Source: Methyloradius palustris (lineage in GTDB: Bacteria; Pseudomonadota; Gammaproteobacteria; Burkholderiales; Methylophilaceae). From it: a stretch of 64,000 nt of DNA. Under the pieces are notes generated by a model. The model had not been told where the DNA came from. It ran no database searches and worked only from the letters and a program-made list of their open reading frames with translations. Both the position numbers and the translations under genes were made by a program. This document shows positions 8,657 through 16,290 of the stretch, one piece after another (position 1 is the first letter of the stretch; each line of letters begins with the position of its first letter). The stretch covers positions 1-64,000 of the forward strand of contig NZ_AP024110.1 in NCBI RefSeq assembly GCF_019703875.1, in the 5' to 3' direction.

Positions 8657-8690
8657 AAACACGACGTGATAAGAAAAATGAAAAATCTAT

Positions 8691-8841
8691 ACATGTCGAT
8701 GAATCTGAAAAGTATCGCCACATCAACTGTATGTGTCGATACGGACGACATATTATGCATATGTGTCGATAGAATTGAAAAACATCGACATAAAAAATTG
8801 ACGTGTCGATAGCATCGACATATACTCAACATGTGTCGATA
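8691..8841. promoter_or_regulatory. Helically phased TGTCGAT box array upstream of fic
   Basis: TGTCGAT starts at 8694, 8734, 8764, 8804 and 8834. Its complement ATCGACA starts at 8784 and 8814, and degenerate complements ATCGCCA and GACGACA start at 8714 and 8744. All spacings are multiples of 10 bp. Forward and reverse boxes alternate, and the pattern +20, +20, +10, +20 repeats, so 8694-8763 and 8764-8833 are two 70-bp units (about 45 of 70 bases identical) plus the start of a third. The extended box is AYGTGTCGATA. The last box ends 19 bp before the fic ATG. This is the geometry of a regulator binding one face of the helix. The likeliest target is the fic-hsdR promoter, and the regulator is unknown. 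Confidence 0.72.
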
Positions 8842-8859
8842 AAACTTTAAAATGCAAAC

Positions 8860-9972
8860 ATGAGCTCTCTATCCTGGCAAGCTGATCAACCTTATCTGGC
8901 ACTACCTAGGCTACCACCACAGGCGGATATTGAGAGTAAGTTGATTTTAAAACAATGCATTACAGCGCGCGCAGCGCTGGCGGAGCTTAAGCAGGCTGCG
9001 GAGCTGATACCTAATCAGGCAGTGTTAATTAATACCTTGCCGCTGTTAGAAGCGGGTGCTAGCTCTGAAATTGAAAACATTGTTACGACGACAGATAAGC
9101 TTTTTCAACATTTGCGCAATGAAGACCAGGCTGATCCAGCCACCAAAGAAGCTTTACGCTATAGCAGAGCGCTATTCGAGGGCTTTAAAGCGCTTAATCA
9201 ATACCCTTTAAGTACCCGCACCATAGAAGAAATCTGTACCCAAATTAAGGGCGTGCAGATGAATGTGCGCCGTGTATCTGGCACTGCACTGAGCAACCAT
9301 AAAACTGGTGAAGTGATTTATACGCCACCAGTAGGCGAAGATGTGCTGCGCACTATGCTGGCTGACTGGGAGCGTTTTTTACACAACGCGATTGATATAG
9401 ACCCATTAATACGCATGGCAGTGGCACATTATCAGTTTGAGGCGATACACCCTTTTACTGATGGCAATGGCAGAACTGGACGTATCGTCAATAGCCTGTT
9501 CCTGATTCAAGAGGGTTTGCTCACCTTGCCGATTTTGTATTTAAGTCGCTATATCATTCAAAACAAGGCTGATTATTATCGATTGCTGTTGCAGGTGACA
9601 CGCGAGCAGGATTGGGAATCGTGGATATTGTATGTACTGAAAGGCGTAGAAGAAACCGCAACCTGGACAACGGCCAAGATTGCGGCCATGAAAGCCTTGA
9701 ATGAACATACCGTAGAATTTGTGCGGCAGAAATTGCCCAAGATTTATAGCTATGAGCTGGTGAACCTGATTTTTGAGTTGCCTTACTGCCGTATTAGCAG
9801 CTTGGTCGAGGCTGGCATTGCTAAGCGCCAGGCGGCGTCTGTTTATTTAAAGCAGTTGGTCGAGATAGGCGTATTGATTGAAGCGCCAGTCACGAAGGAG
9901 AAGTTATTTATTCACCCCAAGCTCATGCAGTTGCTATCAAAGGATAGCAATGAGTTTCAGCGATACCAATAA
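8860..9972 (+). CDS. fic: Fic family AMP-transferase (class II, with C-terminal winged helix)
   Basis: Fic enzymes transfer AMP from ATP to hydroxyl groups of proteins. The catalytic motif HPFTDGNGRTGR starts at His197. The N-terminal inhibitory helix motif (S/T)xxxE(G/N) is present as SSEIEN at residues 68-73, which places this in class II, where the glutamate blocks ATP until relieved. The 370-residue length and order (N-terminal domain, Fic core, C-terminal winged-helix-like segment at about 295-360) resemble the structurally known Shewanella protein SO_4266. It lies between hsdS and hsdR, with hsdR starting five bases after its stop. No clear Shine-Dalgarno precedes the ATG; the phased box array lies immediately upstream. 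The winged helix makes autoregulation at that array possible (inference). Confidence 0.93.
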   Translation: MSSLSWQADQPYLALPRLPPQADIESKLILKQCITARAALAELKQAAELIPNQAVLINTLPLLEAGASSEIENIVTTTDKLFQHLRNEDQADPATKEALRYSRALFEGFKALNQYPLSTRTIEEICTQIKGVQMNVRRVSGTALSNHKTGEVIYTPPVGEDVLRTMLADWERFLHNAIDIDPLIRMAVAHYQFEAIHPFTDGNGRTGRIVNSLFLIQEGLLTLPILYLSRYIIQNKADYYRLLLQVTREQDWESWILYVLKGVEETATWTTAKIAAMKALNEHTVEFVRQKLPKIYSYELVNLIFELPYCRISSLVEAGIAKRQAASVYLKQLVEIGVLIEAPVTKEKLFIHPKLMQLLSKDSNEFQRYQ

Positions 9973-9977
9973 CCAAA

Positions 9978-12299
9978 ATGAATGAAGCCGAAACCCGTGC
10001 CGAGCTGATAGACCCTGCGCTTAAAACCGCTGGTTGGGGCGTAGTGGAAGGCAGCTATATCAAGCGTGAGCACATCACGCTGGGGCGTCTGCAGGGCGGC
10101 GGCAAGCGGAGCAACCAAGAAATCGCCGACTATGTGCTGGTATATAAAAACCACAAGCTGGCGGTGATAGAGGCAAAAGCTTTTGATAAGCCTTACACCG
10201 AAGGCGTGGCGCAAGCAAAGACCTACGCGAAAAAACTGGGCAGCCGCTTTGCTTTTGCCACCAACGGCCAGCGCATTTACGGCATTGATATGCAAACGGG
10301 CAAAGAGGCTGATGTAGCGATCTACCCGAGCCCGGAAGCGTTATGGCAGCAAACCTTTGCCGAACAAAATGCATGGCGTGATGCCTTTGGCGAAATTCCG
10401 TTTGAAGATAAAGGCGGCACCTGGAGTGCGCGTTACTACCAACATAACGCCATAGAAGCAGTGCTTGAGGCGATAGCCAATAATCAGCAGCGGATATTGC
10501 TGACACTGGCGACGGGTACAGGCAAAACCTTTATTGCATTTCAATTGGCGTGGAAGCTGTTTTATAGCCGCTGGAACCTGAGCCGCGAGCTAGACCACGA
10601 AAAACAGCGCAGGCCGCGCATTTTGTTTTTGGCCGACCGTAATATTCTGGCCGACCAGGCTTATAACGCGTTTTCAGCCTTCCCAGATGATGCCTTGGTG
10701 CGTATTGCGCCAGATGAAATCAGCAAAAAAGGCCGCGTACCTAAAAACGGCAGTATCTTCTTTACGATATTCCAGACCTTTATGAGCGGGCTGGGTGCGG
10801 ATGGTGAGCCTGCCCCCTATTTTGGCGAGTACCCGCCCGACTTTTTCGATTTCATCATCATCGACGAGTGCCATCGTGGTGGTGCCAATGATGAAGGTAA
10901 CTGGCGCAGCATACTGAAGTATTTCAGCCCTGCAGTGCAGTTGGGCTTAACAGCCACGCCCAAGCGCAAAGACAATGTGGATACTTATGCGTATTTCGGC
11001 GAGCCTGTCTATGTTTATTCGCTGAAAGAGGGCATTAACGATGGCTTTTTAACGCCGTTTAAACTGAGACAATTCGCTACCACGCTGGATGAATATATCT
11101 ATAGCCCAGGCGATGGCATCGTGGTGCAAGGTGAGGTGGTGCCCGGCAAGTTATATAAAGAGGGCGATTTTAATCGCGTTATCAAGATTGCTGCGCGTGA
11201 ACAATACCGTGTGAAACTGCTGATGGATTTGATTAACCAAGGCGAAAAGACGCTGGTATTTTGTGCCACGCAAGAGCATGCCCTGGAAGTGCGCGACTAC
11301 ATCAATCAAATCAAAACCAGCAAGGATCCGGAATATTGCGTGCGAGTGACTGCGGCAGATGGCGCGCTCGGCGACCAGTATCTAAAGGCGTTTCAAGATA
11401 ACGATAATACGATACCTACTATTTTGACTACCTCGCAGAAGCTTTCTACCGGCGTGGATGCACGCAATGTGCGCAATATTGTGCTATTTCGCGAGGTAAA
11501 TAGCATGATTGAGTTCAAGCAGATCATCGGGCGCGGTACACGATTATTTGATGGCAAGGATTACTTTACGATTTATGACTTTGTAAAAGCGCATCATCAT
11601 TTTAGTGACCCGGAATGGGATGGTGAGCCAGACCCAGTCGAGCCAACTGAGCAATCAGAAAAGACTAGAGGCGCAAGTCAAGCCGAGCAACCACGAGCAC
11701 CTTATGTGCCTGAGCCACGACCAGAGAAAATCCTCATTAAGTTATCCGATGGTAAAACCCGCCAGATACAACACATGATGGCAACCAGCTTTTGGGGTGC
11801 TGATGGCAAACCGATGTCCGCAGCACAGTTTTTGGAAAGTTTGTTTGGCGTACTGCCCGAATTTTTCAAAGATGAAGACGTGTTGCGCGAGATTTGGAGC
11901 CAGCCGGAAACCAGAAAAAAACTGTTGGAAGGCTTGGGCGAAAGAGGGTTTGGATTACCCATACTGGCTGAGATGCAGAAGATTATTGATGCTGAGCAAA
12001 GTGATTTATACGATGTATTAGCCAATGTTGCCTTTGCGCTACCGCCGCTAAGCCGAGATACAAGAGCTAGCGAAGCTAAAACTAAAGTCCACCAGAAGTT
12101 TGCAGACAAGCAGGCTGAGTTTATCGACTTTGTGCTTGGGCAATATGTGAAACAAGGCGTGGAAGAGTTGAGCCAAGAAAAGCTAAAAGACTTGCTGGAG
12201 CTACGTTATCAATCGATTCACGATGCTACCCAAGTGCTAGGTAACCCCAATGAGATCAGGCAGCTGTTTGTAGACTTTCAGCAATATCTTTATCTCTAG
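9978..12299 (+). CDS. hsdR: Type I restriction endonuclease subunit HsdR
   Basis: HsdR is the DNA-translocating and cleaving subunit of a type I system. The 773 residues contain a PD-(D/E)xK nuclease domain at the N-terminus (ADYVLVYKNHKLAVIEAKA, about residues 49-68), a superfamily 2 helicase with Walker A ATGTGKTF near residue 178, DECH box IIIDECHRGG near 293, LGLTATPKR, and motif VI QIIGRGTRLFDGK. The C-terminal region resembles the EcoEI-type R subunit, whose length also fits. All catalytic motifs are intact, so the system is probably functional. It follows fic closely and closes the island. Confidence 0.95.
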   Translation: MNEAETRAELIDPALKTAGWGVVEGSYIKREHITLGRLQGGGKRSNQEIADYVLVYKNHKLAVIEAKAFDKPYTEGVAQAKTYAKKLGSRFAFATNGQRIYGIDMQTGKEADVAIYPSPEALWQQTFAEQNAWRDAFGEIPFEDKGGTWSARYYQHNAIEAVLEAIANNQQRILLTLATGTGKTFIAFQLAWKLFYSRWNLSRELDHEKQRRPRILFLADRNILADQAYNAFSAFPDDALVRIAPDEISKKGRVPKNGSIFFTIFQTFMSGLGADGEPAPYFGEYPPDFFDFIIIDECHRGGANDEGNWRSILKYFSPAVQLGLTATPKRKDNVDTYAYFGEPVYVYSLKEGINDGFLTPFKLRQFATTLDEYIYSPGDGIVVQGEVVPGKLYKEGDFNRVIKIAAREQYRVKLLMDLINQGEKTLVFCATQEHALEVRDYINQIKTSKDPEYCVRVTAADGALGDQYLKAFQDNDNTIPTILTTSQKLSTGVDARNVRNIVLFREVNSMIEFKQIIGRGTRLFDGKDYFTIYDFVKAHHHFSDPEWDGEPDPVEPTEQSEKTRGASQAEQPRAPYVPEPRPEKILIKLSDGKTRQIQHMMATSFWGADGKPMSAAQFLESLFGVLPEFFKDEDVLREIWSQPETRKKLLEGLGERGFGLPILAEMQKIIDAEQSDLYDVLANVAFALPPLSRDTRASEAKTKVHQKFADKQAEFIDFVLGQYVKQGVEELSQEKLKDLLELRYQSIHDATQVLGNPNEIRQLFVDFQQYLYL

Positions 12300-12506
12300 T
12301 AAAACATAGCTTTAAGAAGTTACTCATTATCAATTTTGAGTCTTTTGGCTATGAACTAAGGCTTGTGAAAAATCATACAAAACAAAAGGTGAAACTAAGT
12401 TAAGCGAACTAGGGTCGTAAGTTTTCTTATATTCAACCGACATATACAAATAACAAAACGCAATCTTGTTACTATTTACAAGACTGCAATGAATGAGGTT
12501 GTCTCC

Positions 12507-13694
12507 ATGTCGAACTTACTACGTACGGCTTTTATCAATACCCGCCAGAAAACGATAGCACTGGCTGAGCCTTTGTCAGAAGCTGATATGACAATCCAGG
12601 CGGCAGAGTTTGTGAGCCCTGGCAAATGGCACTTGGCGCATACCAGCTGGTTTTTTGAAGAGTTCATGTTGCGGCCGCTTGGTATCAGTTTTGTTCAAAG
12701 TGAGTCATACCGGTTTTTATTCAACTCTTATTATGAAACGATAGGCAAACGCCAGCCACAATATGCACGTGGCTTGATTACACGCCCAGCACTGGCCGAA
12801 GTCTTGGAATATCGCGAGGCCGTTAATCAGGCCGTTCTGAAATTGATAAACGCAGGCTTGGATAATCACCAGCTAGAAATACTGGAAATCGGCATCAACC
12901 ACGAACAGCAGCACCAGGAGCTGTTCTTAACTGACATTTTGTATAACTTGGCACAAAACCCTTTGTACCCTGCGTACATACCAGCCCCACAAGACGTAAT
13001 AAAGAAAAATGTAGCCCACAGCACAGATTCAGTAATAACGTTCGCTGGTGGGCTCTGTAGTATCGGGCATGAGGCATCTGGTTTTAGTTTTGACAACGAG
13101 TTGCCGAGTCATCTAGTATTTTTGCAGCCTTACGGTTTAAGCCGCCATTTAGTGACTAATGCTGAGTGGGTTGAGTTTATTGAAGATGGCGGCTACCAAA
13201 CACCCTTACTTTGGCTGGCGGATGGCTGGAAAAAGCTTAAAGAAGAAGATTGGCAGATGCCTTTGTATTGGCAAAAACAGGACGAATATCTTGCATATGG
13301 TTTGCATGGGCTGCGTGCGCTGGATTTACAAGCACCTGTAAGCCACATCAGTTTTTTTGAGGCCGATGCTTTTGCGCGTTGGGCTGGTAAACGTCTGCCT
13401 ACCGAGGCAGAGTGGGAAGTCGCAGCGCGCACTTCGGACCCAGAGTCTGAATTACAAGATCTTTATCAGTCTGTATGGCAATGGACGGCGAGCCCTTATG
13501 TGGCTTACCCAGGTTTTAAAGCCGCTACTGGTGCAGTGGGCGAATACAACGGCAAGTTTATGAATGGGCAGTATGTATTGCGCGGCTCTTCATTTGCTAC
13601 ACCAGCAAGCCATGCGCGCGTGAGTTACCGCAATTTTTTCTATCCGCATCAACGTTGGCAATTTAACGGTTTGCGTTTGGCCGAAGCAGCCTGA
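12507..13694 (+). CDS. egtB: Ergothioneine biosynthesis sulfoxide synthase EgtB
   Basis: EgtB is a non-haem iron enzyme that joins a cysteine-containing thiol to trimethylhistidine using oxygen. The N-terminal DinB-like domain has GKWHLAHTSWFFEEF and the iron-binding HxxxHxE as HEQQHQE (His132, His136 in this numbering). The C-terminal half is an FGE/sulfatase-modifying fold with RLPTEAEWEVAAR and YVLRGSSFATP. I start at ATG 12507 because GAGG lies 8 bases before it; an in-frame ATG at 12489 has no such site. egtD follows after 5 bp, making a two-gene operon. No egtA or egtC is present, as in proteobacterial EgtB systems. Confidence 0.92.
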   Translation: MSNLLRTAFINTRQKTIALAEPLSEADMTIQAAEFVSPGKWHLAHTSWFFEEFMLRPLGISFVQSESYRFLFNSYYETIGKRQPQYARGLITRPALAEVLEYREAVNQAVLKLINAGLDNHQLEILEIGINHEQQHQELFLTDILYNLAQNPLYPAYIPAPQDVIKKNVAHSTDSVITFAGGLCSIGHEASGFSFDNELPSHLVFLQPYGLSRHLVTNAEWVEFIEDGGYQTPLLWLADGWKKLKEEDWQMPLYWQKQDEYLAYGLHGLRALDLQAPVSHISFFEADAFARWAGKRLPTEAEWEVAARTSDPESELQDLYQSVWQWTASPYVAYPGFKAATGAVGEYNGKFMNGQYVLRGSSFATPASHARVSYRNFFYPHQRWQFNGLRLAEAA

Positions 13695-13699
13695 TTATT

Positions 13700-14686
13700 A
13701 TGAATAAAATGACCGAAATACCGCAGATCACCAACCAAGCGTTTCTACAGGACGTGCTGGATGGCCTTTCGCAAAAGCAGAAAACGTTGCCATGCAAATG
13801 GTTCTATGATGAAACGGGTTCACAGCTATTTGAAGCCATTACAAAAACGCGTGAATACTATCCAACCCGTGTGGAAACGCGTTTGTTGCAACAAGCTGCG
13901 CTCGAACTCACAAGCTTGATTCCAGAACTACAGGTATTGATAGAGCCTGGTAGTGGCGCCAGTGTGAAAACGCGAGCGCTGCTGCAAACGCAAGCCCAAC
14001 TGAAGCACTACATACCGATTGATATTTCAGCAGAGTTTTTGCAGGCGGTTGCCGCGCAGTTGCAAGCAGATTTCCCGCAGATTAATACTGTGCCTGTCGT
14101 TGGCGATTTCAGCATGGATATGCCAACGATTGATTGGCATGGCATAGCTAAAACAGGTGATTGCGTAGTGTTTTTCCCTGGCTCTACTATTGGAAATTTT
14201 TCTCCAGAAGAAGCAAGTAAGCTACTCAGCGACTTTCACCAACTGGCTGGCGAGCATGCGATTAGCAAAAAAAAGTGGCTGCTAATTGGGGTAGACAGCA
14301 CGCAAAATACAGCGCAGTTAGTGAATGCTTACAATGACGCAGCGGGGATTACAGCAGCCTTTAACAAAAACTTATTGGTGCGTGCTAACCAAGAGTTGCA
14401 AGCAAATTTTGAGCTTGATCAGTTTAAACACGAGGCTAGATTTAATCCTGTAGAAAGTCGTATCGAGATGCACCTTGTCAGTTTACAAAAGCAAGTTGTA
14501 GAGATTGCTGGCTCAAGCTTTGTGTTTGAATCAGGTGAAAGCATTTTGACTGAAAACTGTTACAAATACGCCCAGCCGCGCTTTCTTGAAATGGCGCAAA
14601 AAAGCGGTTGGCAAAGCGTTAAAACTTGGCAGGATCAACAAGAGTCAGAGTTTTGCCTGTTTCTTTTCAGGGCATCTGCGCCCTAG
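13700..14686 (+). CDS. egtD: L-histidine N-alpha-methyltransferase EgtD
   Basis: EgtD trimethylates the alpha-amino group of histidine with S-adenosylmethionine to give hercynine, the first step of ergothioneine synthesis. The 328-residue product has the family markers CKWFYDETGSQLFEAI, EYYPTRVE, EPGSGASVKTRALLQ (AdoMet site), YIPIDISAEF and FFPGSTIGNF. Length is typical. It follows egtB by 5 bp on the same strand and converges with the DUF427 gene, whose stop is 2 bp away. An internal ATG at 13709 is an alternative start. Confidence 0.95.
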   Translation: MNKMTEIPQITNQAFLQDVLDGLSQKQKTLPCKWFYDETGSQLFEAITKTREYYPTRVETRLLQQAALELTSLIPELQVLIEPGSGASVKTRALLQTQAQLKHYIPIDISAEFLQAVAAQLQADFPQINTVPVVGDFSMDMPTIDWHGIAKTGDCVVFFPGSTIGNFSPEEASKLLSDFHQLAGEHAISKKKWLLIGVDSTQNTAQLVNAYNDAAGITAAFNKNLLVRANQELQANFELDQFKHEARFNPVESRIEMHLVSLQKQVVEIAGSSFVFESGESILTENCYKYAQPRFLEMAQKSGWQSVKTWQDQQESEFCLFLFRASAP

Positions 14687-14688
14687 GT

Positions 14689-14973
14689 TTACTTAGTGAC
14701 TTCGACACCCTTCCAGAATGCCACGTAGCCAGTGATGTTCTTCGCTGCTTCTTTGGGCTCTGGATAATACCAAGCTGCATTTGCGTTGGTTTTGCCATTC
14801 ACGACTACATCAAAATAATGGGCTACGCCTTTCCAGCTGCATATGGTGGTATGCGCGCTTTCTTTAAAGAACTCACTCTTGATCGCTGATCTGGGGAAAT
14901 ACACATTATTTTCAACCATCTCAAACTCATCACTATTTGCGATTACCTGACCGTTCCATGTTGCTTGTGCCAT
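14689..14973 (-). CDS. DUF427 domain protein
   Basis: This 94-residue protein belongs to DUF427, a small beta-rich family. It shows the typical order: NGQVIANSDEFEMVENNVYF, then SWKGVAHYFDV, then AAWYYPEPKEAAKNITGYVAFW. The biochemical role of the family is not established. The ATG is preceded by AAGGAA on its strand. It converges with egtD and has the same orientation as the lyase gene that follows, from which it is separated by 18 bp; its own start lies on the far side of the lyase stop. Confidence 0.85.
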   Translation of the reverse strand: MAQATWNGQVIANSDEFEMVENNVYFPRSAIKSEFFKESAHTTICSWKGVAHYFDVVVNGKTNANAAWYYPEPKEAAKNITGYVAFWKGVEVTK

Positions 14974-14991
14974 AAGAATTCCTTTTAATAG

Positions 14992-16158
14992 CTAGTTGTC
15001 CAAAGTTTGAAAAGCTTGTTCCAGATCAGTGATTAAATCTTGAGTGTCTTCAAGCCCAATATAAAACCTGACCAAGCACCCTTCATAGGCATAACCAGCA
15101 TGCATTTGGTTCCGCAAGTAGGGAATAGCCAAGCTTACAGCGCCACCCCAACTAAAGCCTAAATGAAATAACTGCAATGATTCAACAAAACGATCTATCT
15201 GCACCTGGGTAATTTCAGGCTTAAACACGATTGAAAACAAGCTGGCTGCAGCACTGAAGTCTCTTGCCCAAATGTTATGGCCAGGCGCGCCAGGCAGAGC
15301 GGGGTGCAGTACTGCTTCAATCAGGGGTTGCTGTTGTAGCTTTGCTGCAATCGTACGTGCTGACTGGTCTTGCACGCGGTAGCGCAATGGGTAGTGCGGC
15401 AGGCTGCGTAAAATCAAATGGCAATCTTCAGGGCTAACACCCAAGCCAAGCTTGATCTGCATTTCGCGCAGTTGCTGATAGATGGAGTCACTCTCTACCG
15501 TGATGCTACCCATCATCACATCGCTACCACCAGACTGGTATTTGGTCAGGGCTTGAATAACGATATCCGCACCCAGCTCAAAAGCAGGCAAGGCAATGCC
15601 TGCAGCCCAAGTAGCATCAATCGCGACCAATACGCCATGCGCATGGGCAATCTTTGCTAAAGCAGGTAAATCCGCCACTTCCATCGTGACCGAGCCTGGA
15701 GTTTCAATCCAAAGTAGCTTGGTATTTTCCTTAATCACCAGGTTTTCAGGGTGCGCAGGATCATAAAAATCAAGTTCCACGTGAAACTGTGATTGCAGGC
15801 TACGTAAAAAAGTAAGCCCGGGCTCATAGCTATTACTGGGCATCAAAACGCGGTCACCAGATTTCAGCAAGGCGAGCAGGGTGGTACTGATGGCGGATAA
15901 CCCAGAAGGTAATAACATGGCGTGAGGTACACCATCAATCATGGCTAGTTGTTCTTCCAGTTTGCGCGTGGTGGGGGTGCCTAACAAACCGTAGGTATAT
16001 TGATTTTTATCAAGCCAGTCGCGTTTGCGCAGCTTTTCTACGGTATCAAACACCACGGTAGAAGCGCGTTCCACAGGCGTAGTCAGGCTTTTTAATGATG
16101 TTTTTTGTGAAAAGTCTGGTTGAACCAGTTGTGTCCAGCGGGATAGTTTTCGAGACAT
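14992..16158 (-). CDS. metC: Cystathionine beta-lyase (PLP-dependent)
   Basis: This belongs to the Cys/Met metabolism PLP family (fold type I). The MetC branch cleaves the C-S bond of cystathionine to homocysteine, pyruvate and ammonia. The PLP lysine lies in VIQALTKYQSGGSDVMMG, and other markers are TYGLLGTPTTRKLE and LPSGLSAISTTLLAL. From ATG 16158 the product is 388 residues, near the family norm. A TTG at 16170 is in frame but poor. It lies beside egtB/egtD; because EgtE is also a PLP C-S lyase and no egtE is seen, a role in ergothioneine synthesis is possible but speculative. A parS-like site lies inside the gene. Confidence 0.88.
   Translation of the reverse strand: MSRKLSRWTQLVQPDFSQKTSLKSLTTPVERASTVVFDTVEKLRKRDWLDKNQYTYGLLGTPTTRKLEEQLAMIDGVPHAMLLPSGLSAISTTLLALLKSGDRVLMPSNSYEPGLTFLRSLQSQFHVELDFYDPAHPENLVIKENTKLLWIETPGSVTMEVADLPALAKIAHAHGVLVAIDATWAAGIALPAFELGADIVIQALTKYQSGGSDVMMGSITVESDSIYQQLREMQIKLGLGVSPEDCHLILRSLPHYPLRYRVQDQSARTIAAKLQQQPLIEAVLHPALPGAPGHNIWARDFSAAASLFSIVFKPEITQVQIDRFVESLQLFHLGFSWGGAVSLAIPYLRNQMHAGYAYEGCLVRFYIGLEDTQDLITDLEQAFQTLDN
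15774..15787. promoter_or_regulatory. Second parS-like site, inside the lyase gene
   Basis: GTTCCACGTGAAAC matches all 14 central positions of the parS consensus TGTTNCACGTGAAACA; only the outermost base on each side differs. It lies 12.8 kb from the first parS, within coding sequence, as many chromosomal parS sites do. It may be a second ParB nucleation site or chance; the 13 specified bases in the core make chance unlikely in 64 kb. Confidence 0.65.
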
Positions 16159-16213
16159 GATGTAAACCAATCAGAAATTCAGTAACGTAAGATTCAAGTG
16201 AACTATATGGTAA

Positions 16214-16258
16214 TCCATTTTAAATGGACTAAGACCCAGATATGCTTATCGCATAAGC
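16214..16258. other. Two short inverted repeats in a divergent spacer
   Basis: Between the lyase gene and the TAXI gene lie TCCATTT/AAATGGA (16214-16228, one-base centre) and GCTTAT/ATAAGC (16244-16258, three-base loop). The spacer must hold promoters for both genes. These may be operators; no known regulator motif is recognised. Confidence 0.3.
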
Positions 16259-16290
16259 TTTATGGCACACTATCGTCAGAGGCAGATTAA

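Noticed and set aside
8691..8841. Possible CRISPR array
   Set aside because: The repeated unit is only 7 to 11 bp, alternates in orientation, and spacers of 3 to 33 bp are too short and uneven. No cas genes are present.
10075..10506. Long antisense open frames inside hsdR and other genes
   Set aside because: They overlap strongly supported genes, lack recognisable domains and ribosome sites, and follow from the codon use of the true strand.
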